Assembly: GCA_039881145.1 (NCBI GenBank)
Contig: JAYKKI010000074.1
Span: 5,843,001-5,907,000, forward strand
From: Druceiella hillmani
Lineage: Eukaryota; Arthropoda; Insecta; Lepidoptera; Hepialidae
Length of the DNA: 64,000 bases
Direction of reading: 5' to 3'
Part shown: one piece after another, positions 11,442-23,481 of the stretch
How the letters are laid out: every line of letters starts with the position of its first letter
Numbering within the stretch: position 1 is the first letter of the stretch
Position numbers and translations under genes: made by a program
Notes under the pieces: model-generated
Told to the model about the DNA's origin: nothing
The model's input: only the letters and a program-made list of their open reading frames with translations
Databases searched by the model: none

Positions 11442-12379
11442 TTTTACTATCATAAGATATGCGCTTATTTACCCCCTTTACCTATTTTATACATTCCAAG
11501 ACAATCGTACTTAAGGAATAAACTCCAGTGGCGCGTCGGAGCTGACACGCACAATTTTTTTTAGTTGTAAAAAGTATTACGTAAAATATATCATGAAAGT
11601 TCAATCATTGTCTACTGATAATATTTTTGGCACTTATGTTTAGAAAAATAATAATATACTAAATATTTTATTTTATATTTAATTTAGGATAAGAAAGTTT
11701 CATGTACACCATAACACTAAAAATAAAAAAAATCAGGCAATTCTTTTTTTCCTTCACCTCTTTGATTGTGCTTATTGTGGTAAGCAACTTTAAACCAATT
11801 TTCAATAAAAATCTTACGTTTAAAAGCAAAGCGTACCCAAATCACATGATTTCGGTAAACATTTATTGTGACAAAAGATGGAAATGATAATCTCTGATGT
11901 AATCACTAAAGACGACCTTGACCTCGAAACTTGACCCAAAATAGACTATTATTATGCATTTTCACTAAATCATTGGAAGAGGGTGTGACCCTTTATTAAT
12001 TTGTATTTATTCAAACCAATAAAAATATAATTTATATATAATTTTAAAAACGATAAATTATATGTAGCTAATCTAATTACTCAGCTATCCATGAAGCGTG
12101 TTTCGAGATATTTAACGTAGGTAAGTAATAAGTCGTATACATGCCAATCAACTCTAATTCTGCAAATATTTAATTGGATATACATATTTATAACGCATGC
12201 TTCACTACACATTACATACATGATGTTTTGCTACATATTAATGCATTATTAATTTAATGTGCGCATACTTTCATTCCACTAAAACCGTATCACATTTTTT
12301 ATTTCAAGTATAATAAGCAATCAGAAATTCCGCATCTGGCCGACTCTGCCTCATAATTACATTTGGAAAGTAACATACT
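11440..12379. other. Non-coding stretch
   Basis: No gene was recognised. The ORF at 11702-11887 is chance. A nuclear-receptor-type site cluster lies at 11911-11937. Confidence 0.5.
11913..11937 (-). promoter_or_regulatory. FTZ-F1-type site cluster
   Basis: On the minus strand TCAAGGTCG (11913-11921) matches the extended half-site bound by FTZ-F1 orphan nuclear receptors. It overlaps AGGTCA and is followed at a fixed spacing by a second half-site, GGGTCA (11932-11937). Sites this short occur by chance. Confidence 0.2.
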
Positions 12380-12703
12380 ATATATGACATATTCCAGTTA
12401 CGTCTCCTATTTATAGTATGTTGAATATTTCTGATAAATGTATGACATATTGTTGTTATAATAAATGTATTCTGATAAATGTATGCCAGTTGCCTTTTTT
12501 ATTAATAAATATGTTGCATATTATTGATAAATGTTTGACATATACCAGTTGCGTTTATACCAGTTGCGTTTTTTATTAATGATTTTTAATTGGTGCTACT
12601 TTCCTGTCGATACATACGTTATTAATATGTTGCATATTTTTGATAAATGTGTGAGATATTCCAGTTATATATTTTATTAATACGTTGCACATTTTTGATA
12701 AAG
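12380..12703. repeat. Degenerate minisatellite, unit about 50-60 bp
   Basis: About five imperfect head-to-tail units are built from tgacatattccagttgcgtt, ttattaatatgttgcatatt and tttgataaatg in that order. One unit is interrupted by the dispersed fragment near 12580-12620. Confidence 0.85.
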
Positions 12704-12771
12704 AGTAAGACTGAAACTCTTGCTCGTACATAACCTTATTAATGATGAGAGCAGGTTGCGAATATTAGATT

Positions 12772-12831
12772 TCTAGTATTAAAGTGTCCTAGTATTAAAG
12801 TGTATATTATGTATCCTAGTATTAAAGTGTC
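12772..12831. repeat. Short tandem repeat, ctagtattaaagtg
   Basis: Three copies of ctagtattaaagtg(t) with short spacers. The last one overlaps the 3' end of the minus-strand ORF that ends at 12822. A partial inverted match lies near 13195-13212. Confidence 0.85.
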
Positions 12832-13055
12832 TTATCTAATCGAACATTAGTAATACAACTTTGAAGAAATGCGTCAATGTCGTTTTTAAGTTCGTCAGTA
12901 AAACTGTCTTGGGGAAGTGCTGGAAATAGCATCATGGCATATTCGTTATGTTTTCGTAAATATTCCAAGAAGATTCTTCCGCACCACATCTTTAAACATG
13001 GCACAGAAGAATCTTCACCGTAATTATGTTTTTGTCGATTGTTAAAAATCGACAT
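12822..13055 (-). CDS. Hypothetical protein, 77 codons
   Basis: A complete ATG-to-TAA frame on the minus strand, with an in-frame stop two codons before the ATG. The product is mixed in composition and looks globular rather than a K/N/I/Y run. It has a Cys/Trp-containing helix (PCLKMWCGRIFLEYLRKH), a Leu/Phe/Pro segment (MMLFPALPQD) and an acidic helix (DELKNDIDAFLQS). This is unlike the chance frames around it. I do not recognise the family. It could be an intact small gene, a single exon or a fragment of a captured gene. It sits between a minisatellite and AT-rich DNA, and tandem repeats overlap its 3' end. No promoter is recognisable. Confidence 0.3.
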   Translation of the reverse strand: MSIFNNRQKHNYGEDSSVPCLKMWCGRIFLEYLRKHNEYAMMLFPALPQDSFTDELKNDIDAFLQSCITNVRLDKTL

Positions 13056-13269
13056 AAAATTTCATATTACTATCAATGTAATGCAATAAATAATTTCATC
13101 AGAATTACATTTATACTATTTTCTGATTATAATCTAAGTAACAATTATTAATTACAAGTTCAAATTTTATAAATTATACTCAATATTATGTTTAATACTA
13201 GGAGTATTAAAATGTACTATAATATACTATATTAAATATTGCATTCCAAATATGTTAAACGCAAGCAAT
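13056..13269. other. Non-coding stretch
   Basis: AT-rich, nothing recognised. Confidence 0.5.
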
Positions 13270-13425
13270 GTGTGCACAGGTCGGCCTACGTCACCAGGTA
13301 CCGTAAGCCGAAACAGGTTTGCGTAACGTTTCGGCGCGGGAACGACTTGCAAGGACCTCGATTACGAGGCGAAGCGAGGCTCTCATTTCGGACGCTTCAC
13401 GTTTCGTTTTGTTTTATAATCGTTA
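13270..13425. promoter_or_regulatory. GC-richer block
   Basis: A CpG-containing block between AT-rich flanks, with cgtaacgtttcggcgcggga and a repeated gaggcgaagcgaggc word. The frame at 13239-13442 shows no domain. It may be a regulatory island or an old coding relic. Confidence 0.2.
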
Positions 13426-15299
13426 CTTTAATTGTAAAATGATAATGTAATAAAAGTAACCCGTCTTACAACAAGTGAATGAACATGTGAAATTTGTGGA
13501 GTTTTTTTGTTGAGAGCGACCTGTACTTTTGGATAATTATTAAACGACCTTATTTTAATATTCAACAAAACTTTTTATAGACATAATTATATATTTTATT
13601 AAATATAATATTAAAAGACATACAAATAAATCATACACGGAACCTTTATTGATTTTTAACTGGATACCTGCACTCGGGGTAGTACGCAACCTAATATTTT
13701 AATTAATTTTATAGCGGTAACACACAATGTTAACCTTAAGAAAACCATTTTTATAGCAAATATGTACAGCTACTTACAGATTTTTGGCAACGCATATAAA
13801 TATATATGTAACCGTATATAGCTAGCGGACTTAGCGGATAACGGACTATATGTATACTATACTATATGTATTGTCATAGTTAAATTAATGAAATAAATAC
13901 TCGTAAGATATAATTTGGATGTTAATTACTCACTTAATTTAATTATTAGATATTTAAAATGAAGTGCCAAAAAGTTAAAAAAAATTAAAAACAGAATTTT
14001 ATTATATAGACAATTTGCATATGCACCAAAGTATAATTCAATTATGAAAACGTATACATAAAGATGCGAACAAATAACATCTACTAAGTTTATTTTTGAA
14101 CGAAATAGAATATCAGCTCCGTGTCTATAACGTCAGCTCAATTACATAAGCAATAATAAGCAACTCAGAAGGCTGGATACGTCTGCAGGCCAGCTGAGCC
14201 CAAAAAAATACAGACAGGGATTTTTATGGCGAACCCATTACATTAGCATACCTCGAGAATATCTTCTAGGAACAATAAATAACAGCGAGCTAAATACGTT
14301 TTAAATTAAAATTGAATTTGTAATACCGTTACTAGACAAATAAAGTAAGGTGTACAGTGAAGCAAAGTGTCCTGGAACAAAGGTTTTTGATATATAATTT
14401 TTAGTAATTTCATAAAAACCAAGACTGCTTCTAAACACTGACGATTTCATAAAGATACAATACTAAATAAATGCCTAAATTTTTCCCAGGCCCATTAACA
14501 TGGTTTCGAATGCCTAACTTTGTAATAGAAATATATTTTCTTTTAAACAAGTTGAAATAACAGAATGTTTATATCATAAAAACAAACAATCTTCATCGTC
14601 AAGATAATTCATTGAAAGAAAAAAATTATTCGCTTTAAACATTGTAGATTTTTTTTTTGGTTAAAAATTATCTTTTCTTGTAGTCATGTTAATTTAGCTG
14701 AAATAACAAGAATATTGTGTTACTCGTAAATAGCATGTAGTCTTAAAACATACACAAGTAATTCATTATTATCTCATTATTTAATGTTTATATATGGAGG
14801 TAATAATTTATATTAAATCTACTCGAAACCGTTTCCAGTATGTGTCAAGGAGAAATGCTCATTACGTCTGTTCTTATAATTTCAGAAGTTATAAAAGAAA
14901 TATCATATTTGAGTTAGTGAATTAATTAAGTTTCAACCGAAATCTTAACATGATTACAAATACCTGATTATTTATATCAAATAAAGGCAATTTTAAGCTG
15001 TTGTAAGTATACTATTAACATCGTAAACAAATGCCAAATTATTATTTTAATGGACGCTGCGACTTATTATTAATATTTTTACCTTTTCCACGAAAGCGAA
15101 GCTACCAGTCAAGCCTTATTAAATAATATATTTATGTAGCCGGCATTTGTTATGATTTTAATTTATCACCTCATTAGTTTTATCTTGAAAATTAGCACTG
15201 ACCTTTTAAGTATCTAACGATCGTGATTTAGATCACCACTCTAAAACAAAAAAAAACCAAGCCACAACGTTAATTCAAAAATAAATGCTATGAACTGTA
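13426..15299. other. Non-coding stretch
   Basis: No gene was recognised. A slightly GC-richer stretch at 14155-14290 has tttatggcgaacccattaca, a regulatory-looking word mix, but nothing decisive. Confidence 0.5.
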
Positions 15300-15415
15300 C
15301 ACATTATGCCCGCACGAAGCGAGGGGTTGCGTAGGTCTGCAGGGGGAGGACGGCAGAGCTGTGGAGAGGGGGTGGGTTGTGCCGATGTGAACCCAATAGA
15401 GCTGTTATGAAATAA
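15300..15415. other. G-rich pocket upstream of tandem array
   Basis: A short purine/G-rich segment (gcagggggaggacggcagag, then gagagggggtgggttg) stands out strongly. No ORF or RNA motif explains it. Confidence 0.45.
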
Positions 15416-15434
15416 TTTACACGATTATAACGTA

Positions 15435-15925
15435 TTTAGGGATTCGCCTCATCACTCTCCTCAATTAATTTTGTATAGCTCAATATTTATAAAACTATTA
15501 CACTTATATGAACCTCAACGGTTCATTGAATTATCATTTTATCTTATCTACTCTAATATTGCACTCATCACACCTCGATTACTAATGTAGCTCAATATTT
15601 ATAAAACTATTACACTTATATGAGCCTCAATGGTTCATTGACTTATCCTTTTATCTTATCTACTCTAATATTGCACTCATCACACCTCGGTTACTATTGT
15701 AGCTCAATATTTATGGAACGGTTAGATTTGTGTGAGATACTGTCTCGGAGATCCATTACCTTTTTACTTCGTCTAGCAACCTCATCATCTCTAATATACT
15801 TATTGCACTCCTCAATTACTATTTTAGCTGAATATTCACGAAAATTTTACCTTCGTACTTGCGTGACTGTCTGTTCCTGTAGACCATTGCGTTTTACCTT
15901 CATCTGACTGTTTTATCTACTGTAA
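15435..15925. repeat. 112-bp tandem array, about four copies
   Basis: Units begin tagctcaatatttataaaac at 15476, 15588 and 15700, an exact spacing of 112 bp. A fourth, diverged unit (tagctgaatattcacgaaaa) starts at 15825. A partial unit precedes the first. Copies 1 and 2 are nearly identical, while 3 and 4 are diverged and slightly longer. The frame inside (15620-15907) is a by-product of the repeat. Confidence 0.93.
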
Positions 15926-16458
15926 AACGGGGAGACAATGACTTAAACAGAAATGTAAAATATACTATAAAACTCATTTTATATTTCTTGAAATATACCC
16001 AGAAATTATTATATACGTAGTATGTTTATTAGCAAGGAAACTTCATAATAGATAGTCATTACTATAGGCCATTATATATTCACTGCTCACGACCAAGCTT
16101 GCTAAACTCCAATGCTCGAAATAAAACAATATAGTTGTCTGTCTGTATAATTTAATTTTCATTTTATTTTCATTTTATTCATCCAAACAAACAGAGAATG
16201 CAGATTATTACACAGGTAGTTTCATTTTCAATTGTTTTTTTTGTAACGTCCTTTTCCTTTTGCTTTTTCACATATATTCGCATTTTGGTTTTCTATTAAA
16301 CTTTGAATAAATTCACATAACACAACTTTAAATATAAAGGTGCATATTAATGTATATTAATACCTAATGTACTATTTAATTAAATTTTTTATCCCATCTT
16401 CGCGATCTCGAATATTTTGTAATATTACTCTGGCATATTATGAGACTGAAAAATATTA

Positions 16459-16511
<53 letters not shown>

Positions 16512-17149
16512 TTAAAGTAAATTTGCAATTAAACACTTTAAGACAAATCTCATAATAGAGTCAATTATTGGTCAAGAAATCTAAACTATGTATTATATAG
16601 TTGTCTAGATACGTTATTAAATTGTTATGCTTCTTAATGACTTGCATTTGAGAGAACAAACATGCATACCCATATTTTTTTATTTCTAATTTGGCAGGGT
16701 TTCGCCGTCGAACTGTTCTTTTTCTAGACATAAACCCCAAAAACAGTCCCACACGATAAGGATCATAATCTACATCTCATGTTTATTAAAATTAAGACAA
16801 TTTTTAGTTAAATTTTAGCAACGTTTTATGTTAATAGTAATGTACAGTTAATTGAATGGAATTAAGCATAAGTTTGTAGATATAAAACATTAATAATATC
16901 TAAATGAACTAAATTATTCGAAAAATAAACTCACGTTTACAACTTGGGTAATATTACATTTTTTGCTAACAAAGATTCGTTAATTGAGAAATAACTTTGA
17001 AAAATTGTTTTTTTTTCTAAATAGAATGAAACGCATTACATTAAATATTTTTACTAAATACCGGCTAAATAGCAATACCGTACAAACATAATTACCATCA
17101 ACTAATTTAGACAGACAAAACGACACAAGAAATAACCTCAATTTAATTC
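15926..17149. other. Non-coding stretch
   Basis: No gene was recognised. The minus frame at 16561-16752 has no domain. Confidence 0.5.
16463..16508. repeat. (TA)n microsatellite
   Basis: A perfect TA run of about 46 bases. Confidence 0.96.
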
Positions 17150-17480
17150 GATTCGCCGTCTAAACTGTATCGACATCCGTTAGCTTTACGGCCCATAAAT
17201 ACCCGCTCTGCATTATCAATAGCCAATTTCATTTTAACACTTCTACGAACGGTTTAATTATGCCGTAGAAGAAAAAAAATGAATCTAGCGGCATAAATAG
17301 AGTGATGTAATTATGATTTAACTCAACACATGTCCACTGTGAAAATGTCTATTGAAATGTTTTGGACTTATCATTTAAGAGGACCGGGTATGATCCATTA
17401 AGGTAATTGGATGCCGCTAACCGCCGTTGAAATTAAAGAGCATTTTTAAGTTTCGACATTTTTTTCGCTTTATCTCGGCG
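17150..17480. promoter_or_regulatory. Homeodomain-site-rich block
   Basis: The block contains TTTACGGCCCATAAAT (17185-17200), which resembles posterior-Hox/caudal sites. TTTAATTATG follows at about 17253, and a ggcataaatag and TAATTATGATTTA cluster at 17290-17320. A 7-bp inverted repeat (ttctacg/cgtagaa) surrounds the TAATTA site. There is no coding frame. An enhancer is inferred from motif density. Confidence 0.28.
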
Positions 17481-17921
17481 TTATTATCTTAATAATGGTG
17501 TATTTTTTCTAGGCCCGCGACTATTTAACAAGAATATACACTTAGCATTAATTTTATCTTTTCTAGGCTGTTCATTATCTAATGTGTATATTATACCATT
17601 TCACTAAATATATATTAATAAGATTTAACGTAATTTGCATAATTTAATAACTATATTTCAATCGTTGATGTTTTTATTGGTTTGACCCGTGAACTTCATT
17701 CGAATTTATGCTTTTAACCAATGTTGCACGTCTTTTACTTGAAACCAACTTTAATAATAGCAACCAGTTTTCTGTTTTATTTCATCTTCTACTGCATGCA
17801 TAAAAATCGTATCAAATAAGTATTGATCTCCGAAAACTTATCTATAACATTAAGCAGGGAGATATCAAATACATAGTGCGTTCAATATTTGTTATAATGT
17901 GTCAAATAAAAAAAAAAAAAT

Positions 17922-17968
<47 letters not shown>

Positions 17969-20559
17969 ATGTGTGTGTGTGTGTGTGTGTATATTATCTT
18001 AGGAAACGAAATAAATCTGTATATAAACGGAACACCCCACGGTACTATAGTTCCGATACAATAATCTACCTGCTTTAGCAAGAATCCTTCTTTCCATATT
18101 CCGAAATCTAATATCACTTATCACGAGCACTCCTTCACAGTACAGGCTTTCACATTCCACAACAAATATAATACTAATATTAGAATCGCATTATAAATTT
18201 GTTTTTCAAAATCATCTGTGAAAGTTAATCCCATTTTGAATGCCTGTCCTTTCAATTCTATCTTTAATGATGCTGGAATTACTCAAATTAATCTATTGCA
18301 ATATTCTACAGCACTAAGCATAAAGTATTGGTCGTGTGGCAAGAAATCCGCTTAATATATTTGTTTATGTTGAAGTTTAAATGAAAAAATGAAATTAAAA
18401 ATAAGAAACTTTTGACACACAAAGGTTTTCATCAAATGGTTCAATATTCTCTTTCGCTAGAAGCTGCAGTTTGATGACACGGAATATGCTCAATTTTCTT
18501 CTCACTTTTTATTCTTGCAGCAAAGTGCAAGAAAGTATTAGATCAAACGAAATTCAATCTGATGACAAAGCGATAGCATCGCATAGAGCATACAAACCAT
18601 TTTATCACAAAACCAATACCTCAACATAATATGATACCTAATTATCCTCTTATTCAACTTAGATATACATAGTCATGAAGTTAATTTTAGGGAAATTGTT
18701 GCTTTTAATTATTTTTGAATTCATTAATTCTATATTGAAATGCGCACATGAAAACTGAAACGAATATAATCACGCGGTCATTTGCATTTCTGTCAACACA
18801 GATTGAGGTACGGTTTCCGACACTCGTGAATGCACGACCTTGGATTATATTCTGAACACAGTCCTTATTTCCATTGTAGAAAATTGCATTCTATCGAAAA
18901 GTAATTATCAAATGTAAACAGGTTGTGGAATATACCGTATACTGACCCAGTTAAATGTCATCATTATATGTGGTTAATCGTTACCAATAGCATATTATAT
19001 TGTCATATTAATATAATCGTAATAATAATTTCGAAAGAATTTAACAGGAATACTGTTATGATTCGAACGAACAGTAACATTTATAACCGTGTATTTTTAG
19101 CGATCTATCCTACTTCAAAACAATACTCACTTTCTTGTTCGTCGGTCTGTCTGTTGGTAATAGCCGATATTTTCAAAAGTAATTCGAAGTAGAAACTTGA
19201 GATTTCATATAGTGATAAAGCAAATTATCCTGCATACATCTAAAAGTCTTAAAAATATTTATATCTTTCTTTAATTATATTTTTCACTCGGAGTTCAATT
19301 TGAAAAAACTAGTTGTAAGGTTCACAATATTTTTTTCATAATTTTTAGTGTCTGAAAACATAGACATGTGATGAAAAACATGATATTACCTTCTCGCGAT
19401 TTTCAAAACTAGTATTTTTCACATCTCTCATTTTCTTGTCCCGTTAATTTTCTATCTACAATGCCACTAACGTGCTGGTCTTATTTCGTTATACCATTAT
19501 TTACTCATATACATATTTTATAAGTAGTTGTCTTAATGGTACGTTTTGTCGATAACGTTTTATTGATTTTTTTGCTGCCCTTTTAACGGATATTGACCAT
19601 AAATTTGTTCCGTTGACCATTGTGCAGATATTAAACCCATGATTATTTGAATATTGAACGGTTTAGTTTCTTTGAAATGATTTCTTCTTCATTTTTGTGC
19701 TGCTAAAACTGTAGATAAATTACAATCCAATGTTTGGAAATCAACGTCAGTAGGTATTTTCAGAAGTATCCTAATGCCTTTCATCATTTTCCTCTTCTGC
19801 ACTGCACGTTTCATCTTTTGTAGTTATTTATTAATTTATAGGTTAAAGTTTTCTTGAAACATTTTTGTGTCTTCTTTATTTTCTCTTTTGCCACAATCAA
19901 AATCATTTTGCCACTATAAACATAATACGTGACTTGACTCATTTTTTATTTCAAATTTTGATATTTTTCATACAATATTGTGAAATATAAGATAATTAAA
20001 AACTAGTCTTGAAAAAATTCAGAAATTGATTGAAAAATAAGCCAGTTATAGGCTTCTAATTTGAAGATACGGATAGAGTTGGGTAACCCTGTCTCTTTTC
20101 CTCTTATAGAATATAATGTGCAATATTAAAAATGACCTCACAACACAGTATTGCCGTCCTTATCTAAAGGTTAAATTTAAACTTTTATACCTTGATAAAT
20201 TTCTAAGATTATTAAAAAAAATTTTCACTCTTCGTCAGCTTGTACCTTGAAATTATGATTAATGAAATAAAAAAAAATTAGTCAAATATCCAATTATATG
20301 TACGTTAAACATACGATACGATACAGTAATAAGTCGTCGGAATATTATACATGTATGTATTTCTGTTTTTTCTTATTCTCAATAGCTATTTAGGATTGAA
20401 CTATCTGTACCAAATTTTGCACCCCAATAAAAAGTATTACGAACTAACATGTAGTTTTCATCCCGGAAAAAGCATAACAAAAAACTTTTCCAGACCGCTG
20501 CTGCTTTGCTTTAGTGAAAAACTTTTTCATAAAATCCCTAATATATGTATAATTTTAGT
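17481..20559. other. Non-coding stretch
   Basis: AT-rich, with one compound microsatellite listed separately. ORFs at 17902-18117 (a translated microsatellite), 18923-19192 and 20351-20605 are chance. Nothing else was recognised. Confidence 0.5.
17925..17994. repeat. Compound (TA)n(TG)n microsatellite
   Basis: A TA run to about 17964 followed by a TG run to 17990, preceded by a poly-A stretch. Confidence 0.97.
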
Positions 20560-20990
20560 ATTTTTAGGGTTCCATGCTTTAATAGTAAAAACTGAACCTC
20601 CATAAGATCACTCACGTATCTTTATGTCTATCACACCCGTTTTATTCAGGAACCGCGTGACGTAGAACCTTGAAATTTGACATATAATAAACCCGAAGGA
20701 GGTAAATTACATATATACAATAAAATTTATACAGCGTGGGGTATTATTTGAAAGGGTCAATATAAGGGTCACAAAAATATTTTTGTCAGATTTCAGAAAT
20801 ATATAAAAAATTATACAAAAAATACGTCCTCCATATTTTCGTTAGTACTGAAGCTGAAACTATGAAACTAATAAGGTTTTTAAAAGCCTACGAATAGATT
20901 GTAGGAAACTCATATCGACTATCTTATATCTATGCACAATGATTTAACGCCTGTGGAAGATATAATAGGCAATATATTTAAGTTGATAAA
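20560..20990 (-). repeat. Dispersed repeat family A, inverted copy
   Basis: In reverse orientation this shares ordered blocks with copies at 24620, 36880 and 51880: an atctt(t/c)cacaggc block (20949-20961), a taccccac block (20736-20743), a caaatttcaagg block and a segment like agtgatcttatggagg. It looks like an old interspersed element without coding capacity. Confidence 0.6.
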
Positions 20991-21419
20991 TTAATATTTG
21001 AAAATTGTATTAAACTACAAATAACTTAAAGCCTTGTAGGTGCCTAAATATGTACACAACCCGCAATGTGAGTTCTATTCACGCTTGATCATTTTTTTAC
21101 TACGTAATTGCAAGATAATATCAAATACGATAATAAATCAAGTTTTCTATCGACAAAATCGTAATTAACAATTAGTGCATTACATACTGTGTAAATTATT
21201 AAGAGTATAAAATGATCTATATTTTGAATTCGCTAAGAGCATGGACTTACAATAGAGAATACAACCTCGACAATAGAGAATATAACCTCGGTCGATATCA
21301 AATGGTAATTGTGTTTGAAAAAGTGTCTCTTAGTGGTTAAAAGTATAAAATACGTTAGGGCACTAAGATAGCACATCGAAGCATCAGCTGACGGTTTCTA
21401 TTCGTCCTTCAGTACATAC
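20991..21419. other. Non-coding stretch with a 21-bp duplication
   Basis: Two adjacent copies of acaatagagaata(c/t)aacctcg lie at 21249-21269 and 21270-21290. Otherwise nothing was recognised. Confidence 0.6.
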
Positions 21420-22060
21420 ACTTTCAAATGGCGCGGCGCGGCGCGACCGCGGCCTTATTGCGGAGCCCGCTCCGCACGCCACCTACAACGTCGCCACCGA
21501 TATTTCTAGTTCCAAATATCCAAAGCGCATTAGCATAAAACACACATTAATTATGGTAATTGTAACCCAGAGCATTATGAAGCAAATCACGAGTATTTTG
21601 CATGCCAATCCTGGCCATGTCAAAATATTGAAAGGCCTTTCACGATAATTCCTTCGCTCGGCGGTGTTTTGTCAAAATAACGAATGCTAGTTGACTCCGC
21701 TTACATTCATTATAATTTAACGACAGATTTAACGAACGTCCCCGTCTGTTATTTGCTCATTTATTAGCCCGCGATATTAATAGCCGCGCCGAGCAATAAA
21801 TATTAATCGGAATGAGCATATCGAAATTAAGACACAAATAACGATAGTAATGGCCGTTAGGAAATGAGTTTTCTGTCGTTTCGAAATGTCTCGGGCGAGA
21901 AAAGAGTATTTTAATTGATACGCTTGCGATGTGAGGTAGCTGCTGAGGCTTGACCGGAGGCTGTTTGGAAAACAATTAGCAACTTGTTTTGTTCGAAATT
22001 AAATGTCAAACGTGATTTAGGACGTATTGACAGCTACCGGTTACTCCGCACCTCTATTAC
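21420..22060. promoter_or_regulatory. CpG-rich island with homeodomain sites
   Basis: It begins with a run of CG-rich words (gcgcggcgcggcgcgaccgc, 21430-21449) and a gcggag/ctccgc inverted repeat (21460-21475). It continues with TTAATTATGG, TTTGCATGCCAAT, ATTAATAG and ATATTAAT words in moderately GC-rich DNA. The minus frame at 21757-21975 shows no domain. This is the strongest composition outlier of the window and a plausible promoter or enhancer of a developmental gene, by inference only. Confidence 0.35.
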
Positions 22061-22298
22061 TCCGGTAACGTGAAGTTATGACGGTTGATTATAAATTGCG
22101 CAGCCGCATGTGTACTTTCAAATGTTTTAGTTTCTTAGTGAAATGGTATCGGTCTTCAATAAAGTATATAATATTCGTTCTTAAGGTTAGTTAAAACACG
22201 ATAGTTTGACGATATTCATATTGTTGACGTTTTGTCAGTTTCATAACTGATAATGAATTTTTATGATCGTAATCGTATAATTTTCAATTTCATCACTT

Positions 22299-22462
22299 CA
22301 TAGTTTTAGTTTTCGATTCAACGATAGCCTGTGAAACGAATATACGTAATATGTATAAACGAATATATGTAAGCATATTGAAAAACGAATATACGTAATA
22401 AACGAATATATGTAAGCATATTTGTTTTGCAGGCTATCGTTGAAAAGGAAACGAAAACTATG
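22299..22462. mobile_element. Inverted-repeat element with internal duplication
   Basis: The terminal inverted repeats of 33 bp (22299-22331 and 22430-22462) match at 29 positions and share caacgatagcctg at the inner edge. The interior holds two copies of aaacgaatatacgtaa and two of aaacgaatatatgtaagcat, so it was built by an internal duplication. It is non-coding and about 164 bp. A MITE-like origin is inferred. Confidence 0.7.
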
Positions 22463-23408
22463 AATATAAAGAAATAGTTAGATAGATTGAATTGAATGAA
22501 AAAAAATCGATCATTACGTGTCGAAAAACTCACAAAGTAAGGGTTTCGTAGTTAGGTATACATCTCGAAATTGTTCATCCAAGTAAACTGAAATAATTGT
22601 AATTAAAAGTTGTCATAAGTATCTAAATTTTTTCGGGCTATCAGTCTACAGTTGGAAATTAAGGACGAAAGAGGGGCATATATAATTTTAAAACTATTTT
22701 TTCGAAAAACTGGGCTTGAAAATGAAAAATTATAAATGAATCCTCGATTTTATTTAGGAAGACACCATTTTTTGACAATGTAATGTAATAACAATTTTTT
22801 TTATAATATTACATATTAATAGAGTTGTCCTTATGAAACATATACTCATCAAATTTCATGCACATAGGCCTATAGAAACTGTTGTATCGAACTATAAAAT
22901 CTGGTCTAAAATTGTAAAATTGCAAACTTGTAAACGAATTGCAAACCTGTGACAGACGGATAATAATGGAGAATTTATAAGAAACAAACAAACAAGTTAC
23001 TTGTTTCACTAAGGGACCCTAAAAAGTAAGATTTATCGTGTTCGCAATTCTCGAATTTATGCAAAGTCCCTTTATATACGTACGGTCAGATTAATAACAT
23101 AAAAGGGAAAACAAATAGGGTTTTGGCGATGTGAAAATCGTATTTTTTCTTAATAATTTAAGAACTGTTACATCGATGACCATAAAAACTTTAACTTTCA
23201 ATTATTTCAATCAATATTTCATTTTATCTTTTATAATACATTTCAATATTTCTAATACAATCCAATGCAAATAATATTTACGACATTCACCTTAGAGGTC
23301 TAATTTATTGATGATAATTAACTTACGGCGACAGAAATTAAACATACACTGATAAAAGCACCTGTAAAAAGAAATTTACAGTAAATGTTAACTGATCTCT
23401 TTTTACCT
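22463..23408. other. Non-coding stretch with a possible family A fragment
   Basis: At about 22830-23020 the words catcaaatttcatgcacata, cagacggataataatgg and gggaccctaaaaag appear in the order seen in widespread insect interspersed repeats. This may be a degraded relative of family A. No gene was recognised. Confidence 0.4.
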
Positions 23409-23424
23409 TATATATATATATTTA

Positions 23425-23481
<57 letters not shown>
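23409..23481. repeat. (TA)n microsatellite with TG tail
   Basis: A TA run with early T interruptions, ending in a short TG run. Confidence 0.96.

Noticed and set aside
21925..21945. tgaggtagctgctgagg, resembling let-7
   Set aside because: It matches only the seed. The remainder and the precursor arm are absent.
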